DNA of 64,000 nucleotides from a virus. Location: IMG/VR virus record IMGVR_UViG_3300042261_001309, positions 62,001 through 126,000 of that record. One strand, written 5' to 3'. The stretch's first letter is position 1, and the number at the start of each line of letters is the position of its first letter. This document shows positions 14,716 to 23,529 of the stretch, in pieces. A model generated the notes under the pieces. It was given only the letters and a program-made list of their open reading frames with translations, did not search any database and had not been told where the DNA came from. The position numbers and the translations under genes were made by a program.

Positions 14716-15768
14716 TTATGCTGAAGGTTTAATGCCAGTTAATTCCTTAAACAACGCTACGTCAGACCTAGGCATAGTAGGTAAAACGTCTCTTAACGCT
14801 GTTTTATCTGCTGGGTCAATTTCCAAACCGAACGCCGCTTTGTACTGATCCGCAGCGACTTTCTGCAAATCAGTTATGCTGAAACGCTCACCCGCCATTT
14901 CAACGGTATCCAGCATTTCTGCAATCTTAGAAACAGGCAATGTAAACAAAGAATCAACAATGTCTGGGAGTAGACCGGCTGTTGCTTCTTTATCATACAA
15001 ACCTTCCTCTTGCTCCATCTGGTGCATCTCGGCCGCTACTTTAAGATAATCAAGTTTATCGTTAAAGGAAGGAACATCTGCAATCATGCGGTTTACACGT
15101 TCCTTGTTTTCTTCACTGCTCATCTTTTCACGACGCCGAGCCAATTCCCGGACAACCTTAGGTTGATCAGGATAAAAGATCATGGCATATTTACACAACA
15201 AATCTGGCAATTCGTTAACCCCGTAAGTTGGAGCTTTAGTCATGAAATCACAAGCAATCTTAGACCGCCAAGTGAACGGGAATTTTTTAATGGAATTAGT
15301 GAAGGCTGATGCCGCTGCTGAAAACTCTTCAGCATTTTTAACTACCCACATTTCTACAGGTAAACCGTCAGCCTCAAATGCCACAACCGGTTGGGCTTCC
15401 TGCGCTTGCTTTTCAACTCGCGAATTTAAAAATTGCTGATAGCTATCAAGGTCGGCAGTAATACCAAATAGATTGGCAGCATCACCAATATTGGTCTGCA
15501 CTTCATCTATGTAACTCTGACCAAATTTAGCTTTTAACTCTGCTTTCTTCTCAGTGAAGAACACATTGCTAACATAAGCATTAGCAGGAGAATTAATTGG
15601 ATACCACTTGTGACGAGTATCAGCAAATGCTTCAGAGGCATTTTTAACAATCTCCTCACGGTCAGGTAGTTCCGCTTCCTTTACATAATCTGGAACAGGA
15701 ACACCACGCAACAGCGTGAATACTCCAAAGTTTGAAATATCAAATGTTTGATCGACAGGTACTTTCAT
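14716..15768 (-). CDS. Hypothetical protein, possibly virion-associated
   Basis: 350 residues, mostly helical. Around residues 50-75 it has HKWYPINSPANAYVSNVFFT, a 'yPI.tp..v..s..yF' pattern that I associate with uncharacterised large-phage proteins, usually next to structural genes. The rest has no recognisable catalytic motif. It is transcribed away from the plus-strand gene at 15802, with only 33 nt between the two starts, and ends at a terminator (14655-14678), so it is a monocistronic unit. Virion association is an inference. Confidence 0.6.
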   Translation of the reverse strand: MKVPVDQTFDISNFGVFTLLRGVPVPDYVKEAELPDREEIVKNASEAFADTRHKWYPINSPANAYVSNVFFTEKKAELKAKFGQSYIDEVQTNIGDAANLFGITADLDSYQQFLNSRVEKQAQEAQPVVAFEADGLPVEMWVVKNAEEFSAAASAFTNSIKKFPFTWRSKIACDFMTKAPTYGVNELPDLLCKYAMIFYPDQPKVVRELARRREKMSSEENKERVNRMIADVPSFNDKLDYLKVAAEMHQMEQEEGLYDKEATAGLLPDIVDSLFTLPVSKIAEMLDTVEMAGERFSITDLQKVAADQYKAAFGLEIDPADKTALRDVLPTMPRSDVALFKELTGIKPSA

Positions 15769-15801
15769 AGCGATTAATATATCCTAATTATAAAGCCTTA
15801 A
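15769..15801. promoter_or_regulatory. Short divergent intergenic region
   Basis: Only 33 A/T-rich bases separate the divergent starts at 15768 (minus) and 15802 (plus). TTAATATA and TAATTATAAA elements look like back-to-back -10 type boxes. Their -35 elements would have to lie inside the opposite gene. Placement of promoters is inferred from the gene layout. Confidence 0.3.
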
Positions 15802-17082
15802 ATGAACGTTAACAACTTCAATTCTAAATTAAACTTGCCGCACTTTTTAGAGTCCATCGGCAAGACTGGTTATCAATACGTAAAATTGCCTAACTTCGGT
15901 TGGTACGCTTACAACGCTGATTTAACCGATATACGCAATTGTTTCGACAACTTGTTTGATGATATCTCAAACGAAGTCGAAGTAACAGGTTTTATTTCTG
16001 ACCTGATTAAAAATAAAAAGCAACTATTCGATTTTCACATAACTTGGTCAGAAACCATGGTGTTACGTATTTATCATCATCTGCAGTTAATTGAAAAGCT
16101 TAAACAATTTCACGTAGCCTCCAAAGCGGAGTTAATTGAAGGCCAAGCCTATTTAAATGGAAAATATATCAATCTCGGCAAGCAATTGAAAGACCGAGGC
16201 TTGGAGGCCTTTATCGATTCAGGTATAGGGTTGGTTACTGACCGAATATTATCCACGTTTTCAAGATATATAGGATTTCCAGCAGGTATTAAAAACCATC
16301 TAATCTTACCTTCTTATTGCACACCTAACCATGTAGCGTCCTATGAAATACTCGGTATCAAAGACAGCGTAAATAAACGAATGAGCTTATATACCAACGG
16401 TGAAAAAGGTTGGTATGGTAATTTCCAAAATACCTTAATTGTCAGTGACCTGCAAAAGCTAGTAACAACTCCAGGTTTAACTTGGGATTATAAATTAGAC
16501 TATTGGGCGAACCGACAATTAATCCTAGACCCGGCCTTATCCGTATCTGACTGTGTGAGCATCTGGACACAAGCCAGAAAAGCACAATTTAATACTTCGC
16601 CTTTAGATATCATTGAGCAATCAGGTGCAGTAGATACGCTCAAAAATTATCTCAAAGAATTAAATATCACCCAACTAACAGAGCTAGAACAGCGTTTCCA
16701 AATAAAGCTATTCGAGAGTTGGAAAGCGCAAAAAAGTGAAGAAGTCGATATTGGTAATCTACGGTTTATCAAGAAAGACAACCAATACTGGATACTGACT
16801 AAAAAAGGGAAATTAGACGAGTTTACAAACTTTGCAGTAGATATCACCCGCATCTTTAAACGCGAGGATAAATTCTACCGTAGCGGAACCTTATTTTTTG
16901 GTCGTCAGGAAATACCATTTGAATTACCTAACGAAACATTTATGCAGCCTAAAGTGTTTATAAGTGCCATCCACAATATCTGCTTAAATAGTGGTGTAGG
17001 CTTGCCACTGGTATTAACCAACTATGTCAGCTATCTAATGGATGTTATCAACCGCCTAAACCGCAATGCCCCTATAGGCTAA
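15802..17082 (+). CDS. Putative replication protein, primase/helicase N-terminal-like
   Basis: 426 residues, plus strand. The central part (about 170-260) with IKNHLILPSY...YEILG and the C-terminal part (about 320-420) with QYWILTKKGK...FTNFAVDI...FYRSGTLFFG..PFEL and a final long helix recall the region preceding the motor domain in phage primase-helicases (DUF927-like). No Walker A or B is present and the gene stops where a motor domain would be expected, so it may be a free-standing accessory protein or a truncated one. It begins 33 nt from a divergent gene and ends at a terminator (17069-17113). This is a weak similarity judgement, not a proven assignment. Confidence 0.4.
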   Translation: MNVNNFNSKLNLPHFLESIGKTGYQYVKLPNFGWYAYNADLTDIRNCFDNLFDDISNEVEVTGFISDLIKNKKQLFDFHITWSETMVLRIYHHLQLIEKLKQFHVASKAELIEGQAYLNGKYINLGKQLKDRGLEAFIDSGIGLVTDRILSTFSRYIGFPAGIKNHLILPSYCTPNHVASYEILGIKDSVNKRMSLYTNGEKGWYGNFQNTLIVSDLQKLVTTPGLTWDYKLDYWANRQLILDPALSVSDCVSIWTQARKAQFNTSPLDIIEQSGAVDTLKNYLKELNITQLTELEQRFQIKLFESWKAQKSEEVDIGNLRFIKKDNQYWILTKKGKLDEFTNFAVDITRIFKREDKFYRSGTLFFGRQEIPFELPNETFMQPKVFISAIHNICLNSGVGLPLVLTNYVSYLMDVINRLNRNAPIG

Positions 17083-17113
17083 AAAAAGTAAATTAATATA
17101 AGGGGTTTTTTTT
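17069..17113 (+). terminator. Intrinsic terminator after the plus-strand replication-like gene
   Basis: CCCCTATA (17069-17076) pairs with TATAAGGGG (17097-17105, one bulged A). Eight T residues follow at 17106-17113. The left arm lies inside the last codons of the gene. Confidence 0.7.
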
Positions 17114-17262
17114 GTTTTGATTTGCCTATATATGAAAGGCTTAATTGCTGCTCAATTAATTATACCATAATTTAACCGCCATATAGGCTAGGGTTAAAAA
17201 AGGCAATTTTGATCCTTGATCACTCAATTATACCGCCATTTAAGCAAATTAACCAATACCGG
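17114..17262. repeat. A/T-rich convergent gap with short imperfect repeats
   Basis: No gene is visible here. CTCAATTA..TATACC occurs at 17151-17166 and, shortened, at 17223-17234. ACCGCC followed by an A/T-rich stretch occurs at 17175-17180 and 17232-17237, and again at 17051-17056 in the gene end. ATAGGCTA occurs at 17074-17081 and 17183-17190. TGATC..TTGATCA is a near palindrome around 17210-17222. The gap lies between converging genes, so promoter function is not required. It could be a terminator region, a protein-binding site cluster or a minor origin. Confidence 0.4.
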
Positions 17263-17817
17263 TTAGGGTATAGGTAATTGCTTTGGTAGTGTCTGTTCTA
17301 CCCCACTAACCTGATAGGTCCTGGTGCGATCATGGTCTATGCTAATAAGCTGTGCTTGAACTGACTGCCCACCCATCTTCGGATTAGGAGAAGTGGTAGA
17401 TAACAATAGTTGAAAATCAGTCTGCATAACTACCAGCTGTTTTTCAGCTCTATCAACCGTACCGGCTTTTTCTTCAACTACCACATCCATATAAAATGTG
17501 CCTGGAAGCCAATTCGCATTCACCGATCGAGGAATAAGAATACTGAAAAAACCACTGTCCTTCTGCTCTTCTCGTAAACCTACATTAACAAAAGTATCAC
17601 CCTGCCACAGTACAGTATTGGCATATATCGACTTCTTAACCACAGCATAAACGTCGTATTTACTCAAAGTTACCGGTTGACCTTCTACGTTTAAATAAAA
17701 AGACAATTCAATGTCTGCACCTTGAAAGAATTTAGGAGATTCTTGTTTTGGCGAATTATACTGCGTTGTGCCGTCGAGTATCTTCTTAGTGTAATAACTG
17801 TCAGGTATTCGTTGCAT
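17263..17817 (-). CDS. Putative baseplate/fibre-associated protein, BppU-like N-terminus
   Basis: 184 residues from ATG 17817, whose A is shared with the previous stop (TAATG) and which follows AAAGGTG; the open frame to 17868 is therefore not used. The N-terminal part has FFQGADIELSFYLN, then GQPVTLSKYDVYAVVKKS, an Ig-like beta pattern like the first domain of phage upper-baseplate proteins ('f..Gd...l.f.l.dg.p.dLtg..v'). It is the last gene of the tail module. Structural role is inferred from fold pattern and position. Confidence 0.55.
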   Translation of the reverse strand: MQRIPDSYYTKKILDGTTQYNSPKQESPKFFQGADIELSFYLNVEGQPVTLSKYDVYAVVKKSIYANTVLWQGDTFVNVGLREEQKDSGFFSILIPRSVNANWLPGTFYMDVVVEEKAGTVDRAEKQLVVMQTDFQLLLSTTSPNPKMGGQSVQAQLISIDHDRTRTYQVSGVEQTLPKQLPIP

Positions 17818-18110
17818 TATTTGCACCTTTTTTCCAATTGTCCTTTGGAATTCTTTACATACCAGCAAATTTGGTCCACACCCATGGCTTGCTTTATTTG
17901 ACTGGCTGAATTCTCATCTAATCCAATTATAGCGTTTTCAAAGCTTTTACGATACTGCTGCATCAAGTTGTTTTTAGCGCAGCAGCCTGGTTTATTAAGC
18001 GCATCCAGATATGGCTTTAAATTATTGAAGAACGGAACATTCTTTAACTTCGGATTATTCTGTACCGCTTGAGCAACAGATTCCACAGAACTAAGTACAA
18101 GTGATTTCAT
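17817..18110 (-). CDS. Small helical hypothetical protein of the tail module
   Basis: 97 residues, not recognised; helical, with five cysteines (CCAKN near residue 43, then C at about 81 and 96) and a basic C-terminus ending EKRCK. It overlaps the previous gene by 4 nt (ATGA) and the next by 1 nt (TAATG), so it is embedded in the fibre/baseplate gene cluster. It may be a small assembly factor or virion component. Confidence 0.5.
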   Translation of the reverse strand: MKSLVLSSVESVAQAVQNNPKLKNVPFFNNLKPYLDALNKPGCCAKNNLMQQYRKSFENAIIGLDENSASQIKQAMGVDQICWYVKNSKGQLEKRCK

Positions 18111-19153
18111 GTTATATTTGGATTTGGTAATGCTGCCCTAGGTTTACATATATCGGCGGCTTTAAAGCTTAACCCTAAAAATATACGATTATGCTCCTTG
18201 TCTGGAAAGATTGCTACGTTGTCTCCAGCGGTTAATTTAAAATCACCAAAATTTGTAGCCGGCCGTACACCGTTAATAGACGAAATCAGTTCTGAACAAG
18301 GTGCGGTAGCAATATCTGAAAAGAATGAATCGCAAGGCAAAGGATCACCGTAATTACTGCGAGCACCTAAAAACACTGAATTATCCGCTTCGCTTACTTC
18401 TGTCTTAAATTGGTAACCATCAGTAAAATCAATATCTCCGCCTAATGGAGTACCATTAAATCCTAAACTGGTCACTCCTGCCCACTTACCATAAAAATAA
18501 TGACATACGGAATTTTCAAAAAAGATATTTTCAAAAACCAAGTTACGTTTAATCAATTTTAACGATTCACCAAAAACAAGCAAGCTGCCGTCGGCATTAC
18601 GGCAATAATATGGATAAGTAGCGCTCAAGTAAGCAGGCACGGTAAACGTCTGAATTGCTTCGTTATTATGAGCAACCGTAATTACTGCGTCGGTACCTAG
18701 TGTAATGGAATAAAGCTGAATCTCACCTGTTAGCTTAGTCAAAAATACGAGATTGGCATCCAGTATTGTGGACTGTAATGAAGCATTACTTAAATCTGTT
18801 GCGTTATCCTTATTTTCATCTACGCCAGCTAACAACCCTTGAGCTTTAATTATTCTAAACGCACGACTAGATAACGTGGATGCTGGCGCGGGATCTACCG
18901 TAAAGTGCGAACCAGCTAAATTAATCGCAGTAACAGTATACTGCGTAGCGCTATCTAGAAACTGAACAACATCACCTACAGCTATAAGTTCTCGAAAATT
19001 ATTAAACTTAGCAAAACCTGTAGTTTGAATATTTAACCCATTATCGTCGGTTGATGACGGAATCATACTTACGGCGTTATCCACTGTTTGTTTTAATGGA
19101 TACCAACGCAGGCTATTTTCATCCAGCCAATCAAGAACCTGTAAATTAAGCAT
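18107..19153 (-). CDS. Tail-module paralogue 5 (N-x-x-R-x-YPxK family)
   Basis: 348 residues. The N-terminus has DENSLRWYPLK (residues 11-21), the motif shared with four neighbouring genes. Beta-rich middle domain. Near the C-terminus SSINGVRPATNFGDFKL replaces the 'IN.V.PDANG.I.I' motif of fibre-type proteins, followed by NVAIFPDKEHNRIFLGLSF. The tandem array of related N-termini suggests a shared docking element with different distal domains. Tail-surface or host-recognition function is inferred from position between baseplate genes and a fibre-like gene. Confidence 0.6.
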   Translation of the reverse strand: MLNLQVLDWLDENSLRWYPLKQTVDNAVSMIPSSTDDNGLNIQTTGFAKFNNFRELIAVGDVVQFLDSATQYTVTAINLAGSHFTVDPAPASTLSSRAFRIIKAQGLLAGVDENKDNATDLSNASLQSTILDANLVFLTKLTGEIQLYSITLGTDAVITVAHNNEAIQTFTVPAYLSATYPYYCRNADGSLLVFGESLKLIKRNLVFENIFFENSVCHYFYGKWAGVTSLGFNGTPLGGDIDFTDGYQFKTEVSEADNSVFLGARSNYGDPLPCDSFFSDIATAPCSELISSINGVRPATNFGDFKLTAGDNVAIFPDKEHNRIFLGLSFKAADICKPRAALPNPNIT

Positions 19154-19853
19154 AATCGGTTGTTGGTAAAATCTTCACGTTGGCTAACGAAGTCGCTAAT
19201 TTAACCGATAGCCCACCACCATCTGGTATGAACCGTAATACTGGGTTATCCTTTATCTGTATGTTATTCTCAATCGGCGCCTTATGATTTAAGGTCTTTA
19301 ACGCAGTTCCTGCTTCCAGCGGAGGTACTGTGACGGCGTTCCATTCTACCTGCTGATCAGTAATATGATGAAAAATATGCTTAACCCCATTGTCAGCCGT
19401 ATTAAAATTTACTGCACCATAAACACCAGCTATAGAATAAACACCAGCAGAGCCAGATAAATAATTTACGCAAATAGGTAAAAACGGAATATTGATTGTA
19501 TGCACGGTATTAACAAAACGGTCAAACAATTGATATAAGCCCACACCAAAGGATAACGAGCCTAAATAATTATCTGTATTGTCATAAATCTTTACTGAAG
19601 TTAGTGACGCATAGGTGTCCGTGCTAGGTTTGGTTAACGTAATAGCGTAATCCACAGCCGCTATAGTTAACGTTAACGTAGCTACAGTATAAGTAACGGC
19701 TAATGACTTAAATACAGGTAGGCTTCCTTCAAATTGAACAAAGTTTGCGTCTACCAATAAATCGGCAATAAACAACGGTGAGGATAACGGATACGCATTA
19801 TTACTGTGTTCGTTACGCCATTCTAATACCCCGTATAAATTTTCCATGCTCAT
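19146..19853 (-). CDS. Tail-module paralogue 4 (N-x-x-x-x-YPL variant)
   Basis: 235 residues. The N-terminus reads EWRNEHSNNAYPLSSP, a weaker version of the N-x-x-R-x-YPxK motif (Arg replaced by Asn, Lys replaced by Ser), then FIADLLVDANF, which matches the 'pddfl.d..l' segment following the motif in its neighbours. Beta-rich throughout. Starts by a 4-nt ATGA overlap with the previous gene and overlaps the next by 8 nt. It is the most diverged member of the array. Confidence 0.55.
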   Translation of the reverse strand: MSMENLYGVLEWRNEHSNNAYPLSSPLFIADLLVDANFVQFEGSLPVFKSLAVTYTVATLTLTIAAVDYAITLTKPSTDTYASLTSVKIYDNTDNYLGSLSFGVGLYQLFDRFVNTVHTINIPFLPICVNYLSGSAGVYSIAGVYGAVNFNTADNGVKHIFHHITDQQVEWNAVTVPPLEAGTALKTLNHKAPIENNIQIKDNPVLRFIPDGGGLSVKLATSLANVKILPTTDYA

Positions 19854-20758
19854 GGATTGCTAAACCTGCTAGACCATTGTGGCCAACTCTTCCATTCCTC
19901 TACAGCCAAGGCTAAGTTAGCCATTTCCAAATTCAAGTAATAAATGTTAGTGATGTTCTTAGGTGGAACGTTTTTGTAATTCTCACTACACAGATCTTCA
20001 AATTTAATATCTGCTACTTCAACTTTAATGCCACTCGCCGCATCATTGGCAATTGAAAGAACCGAGACTACTACTGGTTTAATACCGAAGATATCAATAT
20101 TGCCGTTTGCGTCTGGTGGCACATCGTTAATACTACCAATAACCGGTGTAGTACAATTACCAAAAGAAAAACTTTTATCACCTCTAGAATACAACGAAGG
20201 CTTATTAATTACGTTAAGTAAAATTTCACCAATAACAGTCGTGTCTAAATTTTTAATATTATCCAGCACTAATGAAATATTTCCGGTGACTGTATTTCCT
20301 CTACAACTAATAGACGTAACCACTGGGGTAGGCACTACCGTAATTAATGACTCCTCTATTTGCGTAGTGGCTGTATCGTAAGTGTCGGCCGTAAAATCAA
20401 AGTTCCCTTGTAAGGGTTCCAGTACCGCCAGTTCACCAAATACAATTTGCCCTGATACGCCATAACCAATACCAGTTAAATTAACTAACTGATAATCATC
20501 CGTAAGCGCGGTATTAAATACACCCAAACTTAACGTAGCCTCAGAAATTAATTTACAAGATACTGTTACACTTATAGCTGTACCTTCAACGACTACTCGC
20601 TCTACAAATATACGTCGATACAAATAAGGTACCGACATCTTTAAGCTGGCTATTAAATTATCCGGTAAACTCTGCCCGGCTACACCGATACACGTGACCC
20701 CTTGTTTAAACGGGTATTTACGTAATAGATTCTTATTTAAAAATGGAACACGCAGCAT
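19850..20758 (-). CDS. Tail-module paralogue 3 (N-x-x-R-x-YPxK family)
   Basis: 302 residues. NLLRKYPFK (residues 10-18) is the family motif, followed by SLPDNLIASLKMSVP and a strand-rich segment (YRRIFVERVVVEG). A fibre-type element SINDVPPDANGNIDI lies near residue 215. The C-terminal end is a helix followed by WKSWPQWSSRF. The order motif, beta domain, 'PDANG' element, helix is shared with the 22629-23525 protein. Probable virion component of tail tip or fibres. Confidence 0.6.
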   Translation of the reverse strand: MLRVPFLNKNLLRKYPFKQGVTCIGVAGQSLPDNLIASLKMSVPYLYRRIFVERVVVEGTAISVTVSCKLISEATLSLGVFNTALTDDYQLVNLTGIGYGVSGQIVFGELAVLEPLQGNFDFTADTYDTATTQIEESLITVVPTPVVTSISCRGNTVTGNISLVLDNIKNLDTTVIGEILLNVINKPSLYSRGDKSFSFGNCTTPVIGSINDVPPDANGNIDIFGIKPVVVSVLSIANDAASGIKVEVADIKFEDLCSENYKNVPPKNITNIYYLNLEMANLALAVEEWKSWPQWSSRFSNP

Positions 20759-20759
20759 A

Positions 20760-22628
20760 TTAATCTACGGTAAAAGTAAGCCTAGTTGCACCGGTAGGCC
20801 CTGGATAATAATATGTGGTGCCTCCATTTGTTAAAGCCATATTAGCTGTAATAGCCAACGATACATCTGCAGTTAAACCTGTTTCTGACTTGGCTTCAAA
20901 TTGAATTACTTGCCGATCTGGAAAGGTAAGTTGTGCTGCATTTAATACCAACCGAGCGGGATTAATGCCTGACTTCATCGACGGAATTAATGCCGTAGAT
21001 ACTCCGTTGGATATACGATAAGCTGTGCCAGCAATAAAATTAAATGGAAGCGCCAAATCAACAACCAATGACGTGGGCTTATTTTCCAAAATAGGATTCG
21101 CTAAGGTAGTCAAACAAGTGAACAATTCAAAAGTCACCTGATACCGAAAATAAGGGGCCTCAGCTTCCTCGTCATATATCCGCCGGCTTTTAACATTGAA
21201 ATATATGTCATTCGGTAAGATTACACAGCGCTTATAAGCTGTGCTAGGCATTGTCGAACCTTCTTGCCTTAATCTCCACTCTATAGATGATGCAGTATTA
21301 TTTGTAGTAGGTAATGTAAATCCAGAAGACAGAGTTACCACGTCTCGGCAATCAATAGACCGATTAGTAAAATATTGTACACCACTCGCTACGGTAGGAT
21401 CAGTAACTAATGAAGGTGACAGGCTATAATCCGCCATCTTCTCTTTTACTGTAGTTTTACCGTATAACTGCGTCCAACCGGTCCAACTCGATGGATTAAT
21501 ATCGGGATATAAAGATTTGTCTACTTGCTGTATGCGAGCGCCAACGATTGGTGAACCGCTAGTATTGGTAGCTGTAGGTAAAGCAGTTAAAGTAAGATTT
21601 AACTTAGACCGATTAGGATCGTAAATACCTACCACAAACGACAAAGTGCTCTTACCTGCGCTCGTATAAGCCGCGTAATCTGCTTCGATATACGGAGCGT
21701 GCATAGCCGCCTTGGCTTCCTGTGCGGCCTTATACGCATTAAACTGCGTAGTAAAATCAGCCACCACAGCTTTAATGTACGTATTTAAATCCTGCATACC
21801 GTGACGTAAGCGATTAATGTAATACGCGAGATTTTGTACTTCCTGGGCATCACAAATAATATCCCGACACGGGAAATCGACGAATATCTTATGATCGGTT
21901 ACGCGATTGGTTATGTAATGACAACTATCTGCTGAAAGCAGTAAATTGCCTAGGCTGTCAGCTGTTGAATCATTAATCCGAAGAATTTCGCCATCGTAAG
22001 CTGCACAAGCGTTATATAAACCCGAACCGCTGTCTTTTAATACATCCAGATAAAACGAACTGTCATTTATCTGCGTGCCAGTAATGTTAGCCTGTGCTTT
22101 TAAATTAACAATATCCGCTATACCAAACGAGTAAATTTCAGCACCATCGTAATTCTTAAAAGTAGTAGAAATTACCTGGGCGACCGGATTAATAATTGTA
22201 GATGAACAAAACTCAGCCGTACAAACTGAGTCGAAATCAGAAGGCAAGGCATAAGCCGTACCATGTAACATAGCCGGTATGCTGTCACCTGTGATAAATC
22301 TAAAAAAGGCACCATCGCTGGTTACGGTACTTACTTGTTGGGCTGCTGTAGGAAACGGTACAACGAAACTAAAAGTATGCCTAGAACCATCGGCGTACAA
22401 ACCGACAATGTCCAGCATTATTACTGGGTCAACCTCAGATCTAAAAGCAATTAACTTCTTTAATACCGCCCTATTGATTGGCTGATCGTAAGCGACCAAT
22501 TGAAAATCTAAAAACGCGTCAATCGGCAAAGGCGCACGAGTGCTAATTACTTGAGCCAAAGTACAGCTATCTTTAAACGGATAATTGACCCGGCTATTCG
22601 TAGTTAAATATTCAAGTATATCTGACAT
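20760..22628 (-). CDS. Tail-module paralogue 2, longest member of the family
   Basis: 622 residues. NSRVNYPFKD (residues 11-20) is the family motif, followed by PIDAFLDFQLV. A cysteine-flanked segment (CHYITNRVTDHKIFVDFPC) precedes a helical region (EVQNLAYYINRLRHGMQDL, about 265-283) comparable to the C-terminal helix in the other members. A long additional beta-rich half (about 320-622) follows that is absent from the others and ends YYYPGPTGATRLTFTVD. The extra half may be a distal receptor-binding or decoration part; this is inferred. Confidence 0.6.
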   Translation of the reverse strand: MSDILEYLTTNSRVNYPFKDSCTLAQVISTRAPLPIDAFLDFQLVAYDQPINRAVLKKLIAFRSEVDPVIMLDIVGLYADGSRHTFSFVVPFPTAAQQVSTVTSDGAFFRFITGDSIPAMLHGTAYALPSDFDSVCTAEFCSSTIINPVAQVISTTFKNYDGAEIYSFGIADIVNLKAQANITGTQINDSSFYLDVLKDSGSGLYNACAAYDGEILRINDSTADSLGNLLLSADSCHYITNRVTDHKIFVDFPCRDIICDAQEVQNLAYYINRLRHGMQDLNTYIKAVVADFTTQFNAYKAAQEAKAAMHAPYIEADYAAYTSAGKSTLSFVVGIYDPNRSKLNLTLTALPTATNTSGSPIVGARIQQVDKSLYPDINPSSWTGWTQLYGKTTVKEKMADYSLSPSLVTDPTVASGVQYFTNRSIDCRDVVTLSSGFTLPTTNNTASSIEWRLRQEGSTMPSTAYKRCVILPNDIYFNVKSRRIYDEEAEAPYFRYQVTFELFTCLTTLANPILENKPTSLVVDLALPFNFIAGTAYRISNGVSTALIPSMKSGINPARLVLNAAQLTFPDRQVIQFEAKSETGLTADVSLAITANMALTNGGTTYYYPGPTGATRLTFTVD

Positions 22629-23525
22629 TTAGGAGCAGGTGCATTGCACGCCAACCAATGTTCCAAACTGCGTTACTAGATTAGTCATTTGCATATAATG
22701 CTCACGCAGCTTTAGCATATCGGTCTCAATCGTCATTGCGCGTTCAGTGAGATCGTTAATTTCTTCACAACCCAAACACGGCTTACAACAAGTATTGGTA
22801 ATATTTAGCGTATTACTGGCGGCTCCAGTTATCTGAATACAGCCATCGTTAGACAAGATACTGATTTTACCGTTAGCGTCAGGCCCAACGTTATTAATAA
22901 ACCGAATCGGCGGCGCGACCGTAGTACAAGGTGCGTTTAAGCCTAGTCCGTCGCCTGCGTCAATATTTACAACGTTACCGTCAGATAGCCTAAACTTAAC
23001 ATTTGCCCTAGCTACAAAAGTTACATTACCAGTTAATGAAAAGTTTGTTCCATCTGCATTAATAAAATGGAATCTGGAAATGCTGCCTTGGTACGGCACG
23101 ATAGTACGCATTTCTACTTCTGTTGAAGTAATAGCAAATGTAAACGTGCCGGTTAACGTACTTTGAAGCCCCGTCAGGGTACCTACGGTTAATTTACCGG
23201 TAGCGCCAACATAACCCGCTGATGGGATAAGGTAATAATCCTTATATAATGTGTGTGCGCTTACTGGAATAACAAATGAACCTAACGCTACACTGGAATC
23301 ATCCATAAGCGTAAGCGTTACTTGATCCGTATGGTTTATCAATTCGCTAATGTAAAACCGCTTTGTTGGATCTGCACTAGCAGCCAATGATAAATCAACT
23401 AGGAAGTCATTTGGAATTACAAACGCCACCCCACTGGTGGTACTTGTTCTATCCACCCCTTCCTTTAACGGAAAATTCCGCAACGTGTTAAGGTTGAGGA
23501 AATCCAGATTTTCAACGTAAGGCAT
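22629..23525 (-). CDS. Tail-module paralogue 1 (N-x-x-R-x-[YF]PxK family)
   Basis: 298 residues. NTLRNFPLKEG (residues 13-23) is the family motif, then VIPNDFLVDLSLAASAD and a strand pair around YISELINHTDQVTLTLMDD. FINNVGPDANGKISI lies at about residues 211-225, the fibre-type element. The C-terminus is CCKPCLGCEEI then a helix and a final CTCS. The cysteine clusters could bind metal or form disulfides. It starts one base after the fibre-like 23530-25842 gene and ends one base before the 20760-22628 gene. Confidence 0.6.
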   Translation of the reverse strand: MPYVENLDFLNLNTLRNFPLKEGVDRTSTTSGVAFVIPNDFLVDLSLAASADPTKRFYISELINHTDQVTLTLMDDSSVALGSFVIPVSAHTLYKDYYLIPSAGYVGATGKLTVGTLTGLQSTLTGTFTFAITSTEVEMRTIVPYQGSISRFHFINADGTNFSLTGNVTFVARANVKFRLSDGNVVNIDAGDGLGLNAPCTTVAPPIRFINNVGPDANGKISILSNDGCIQITGAASNTLNITNTCCKPCLGCEEINDLTERAMTIETDMLKLREHYMQMTNLVTQFGTLVGVQCTCS

Positions 23526-23529
23526 AATC

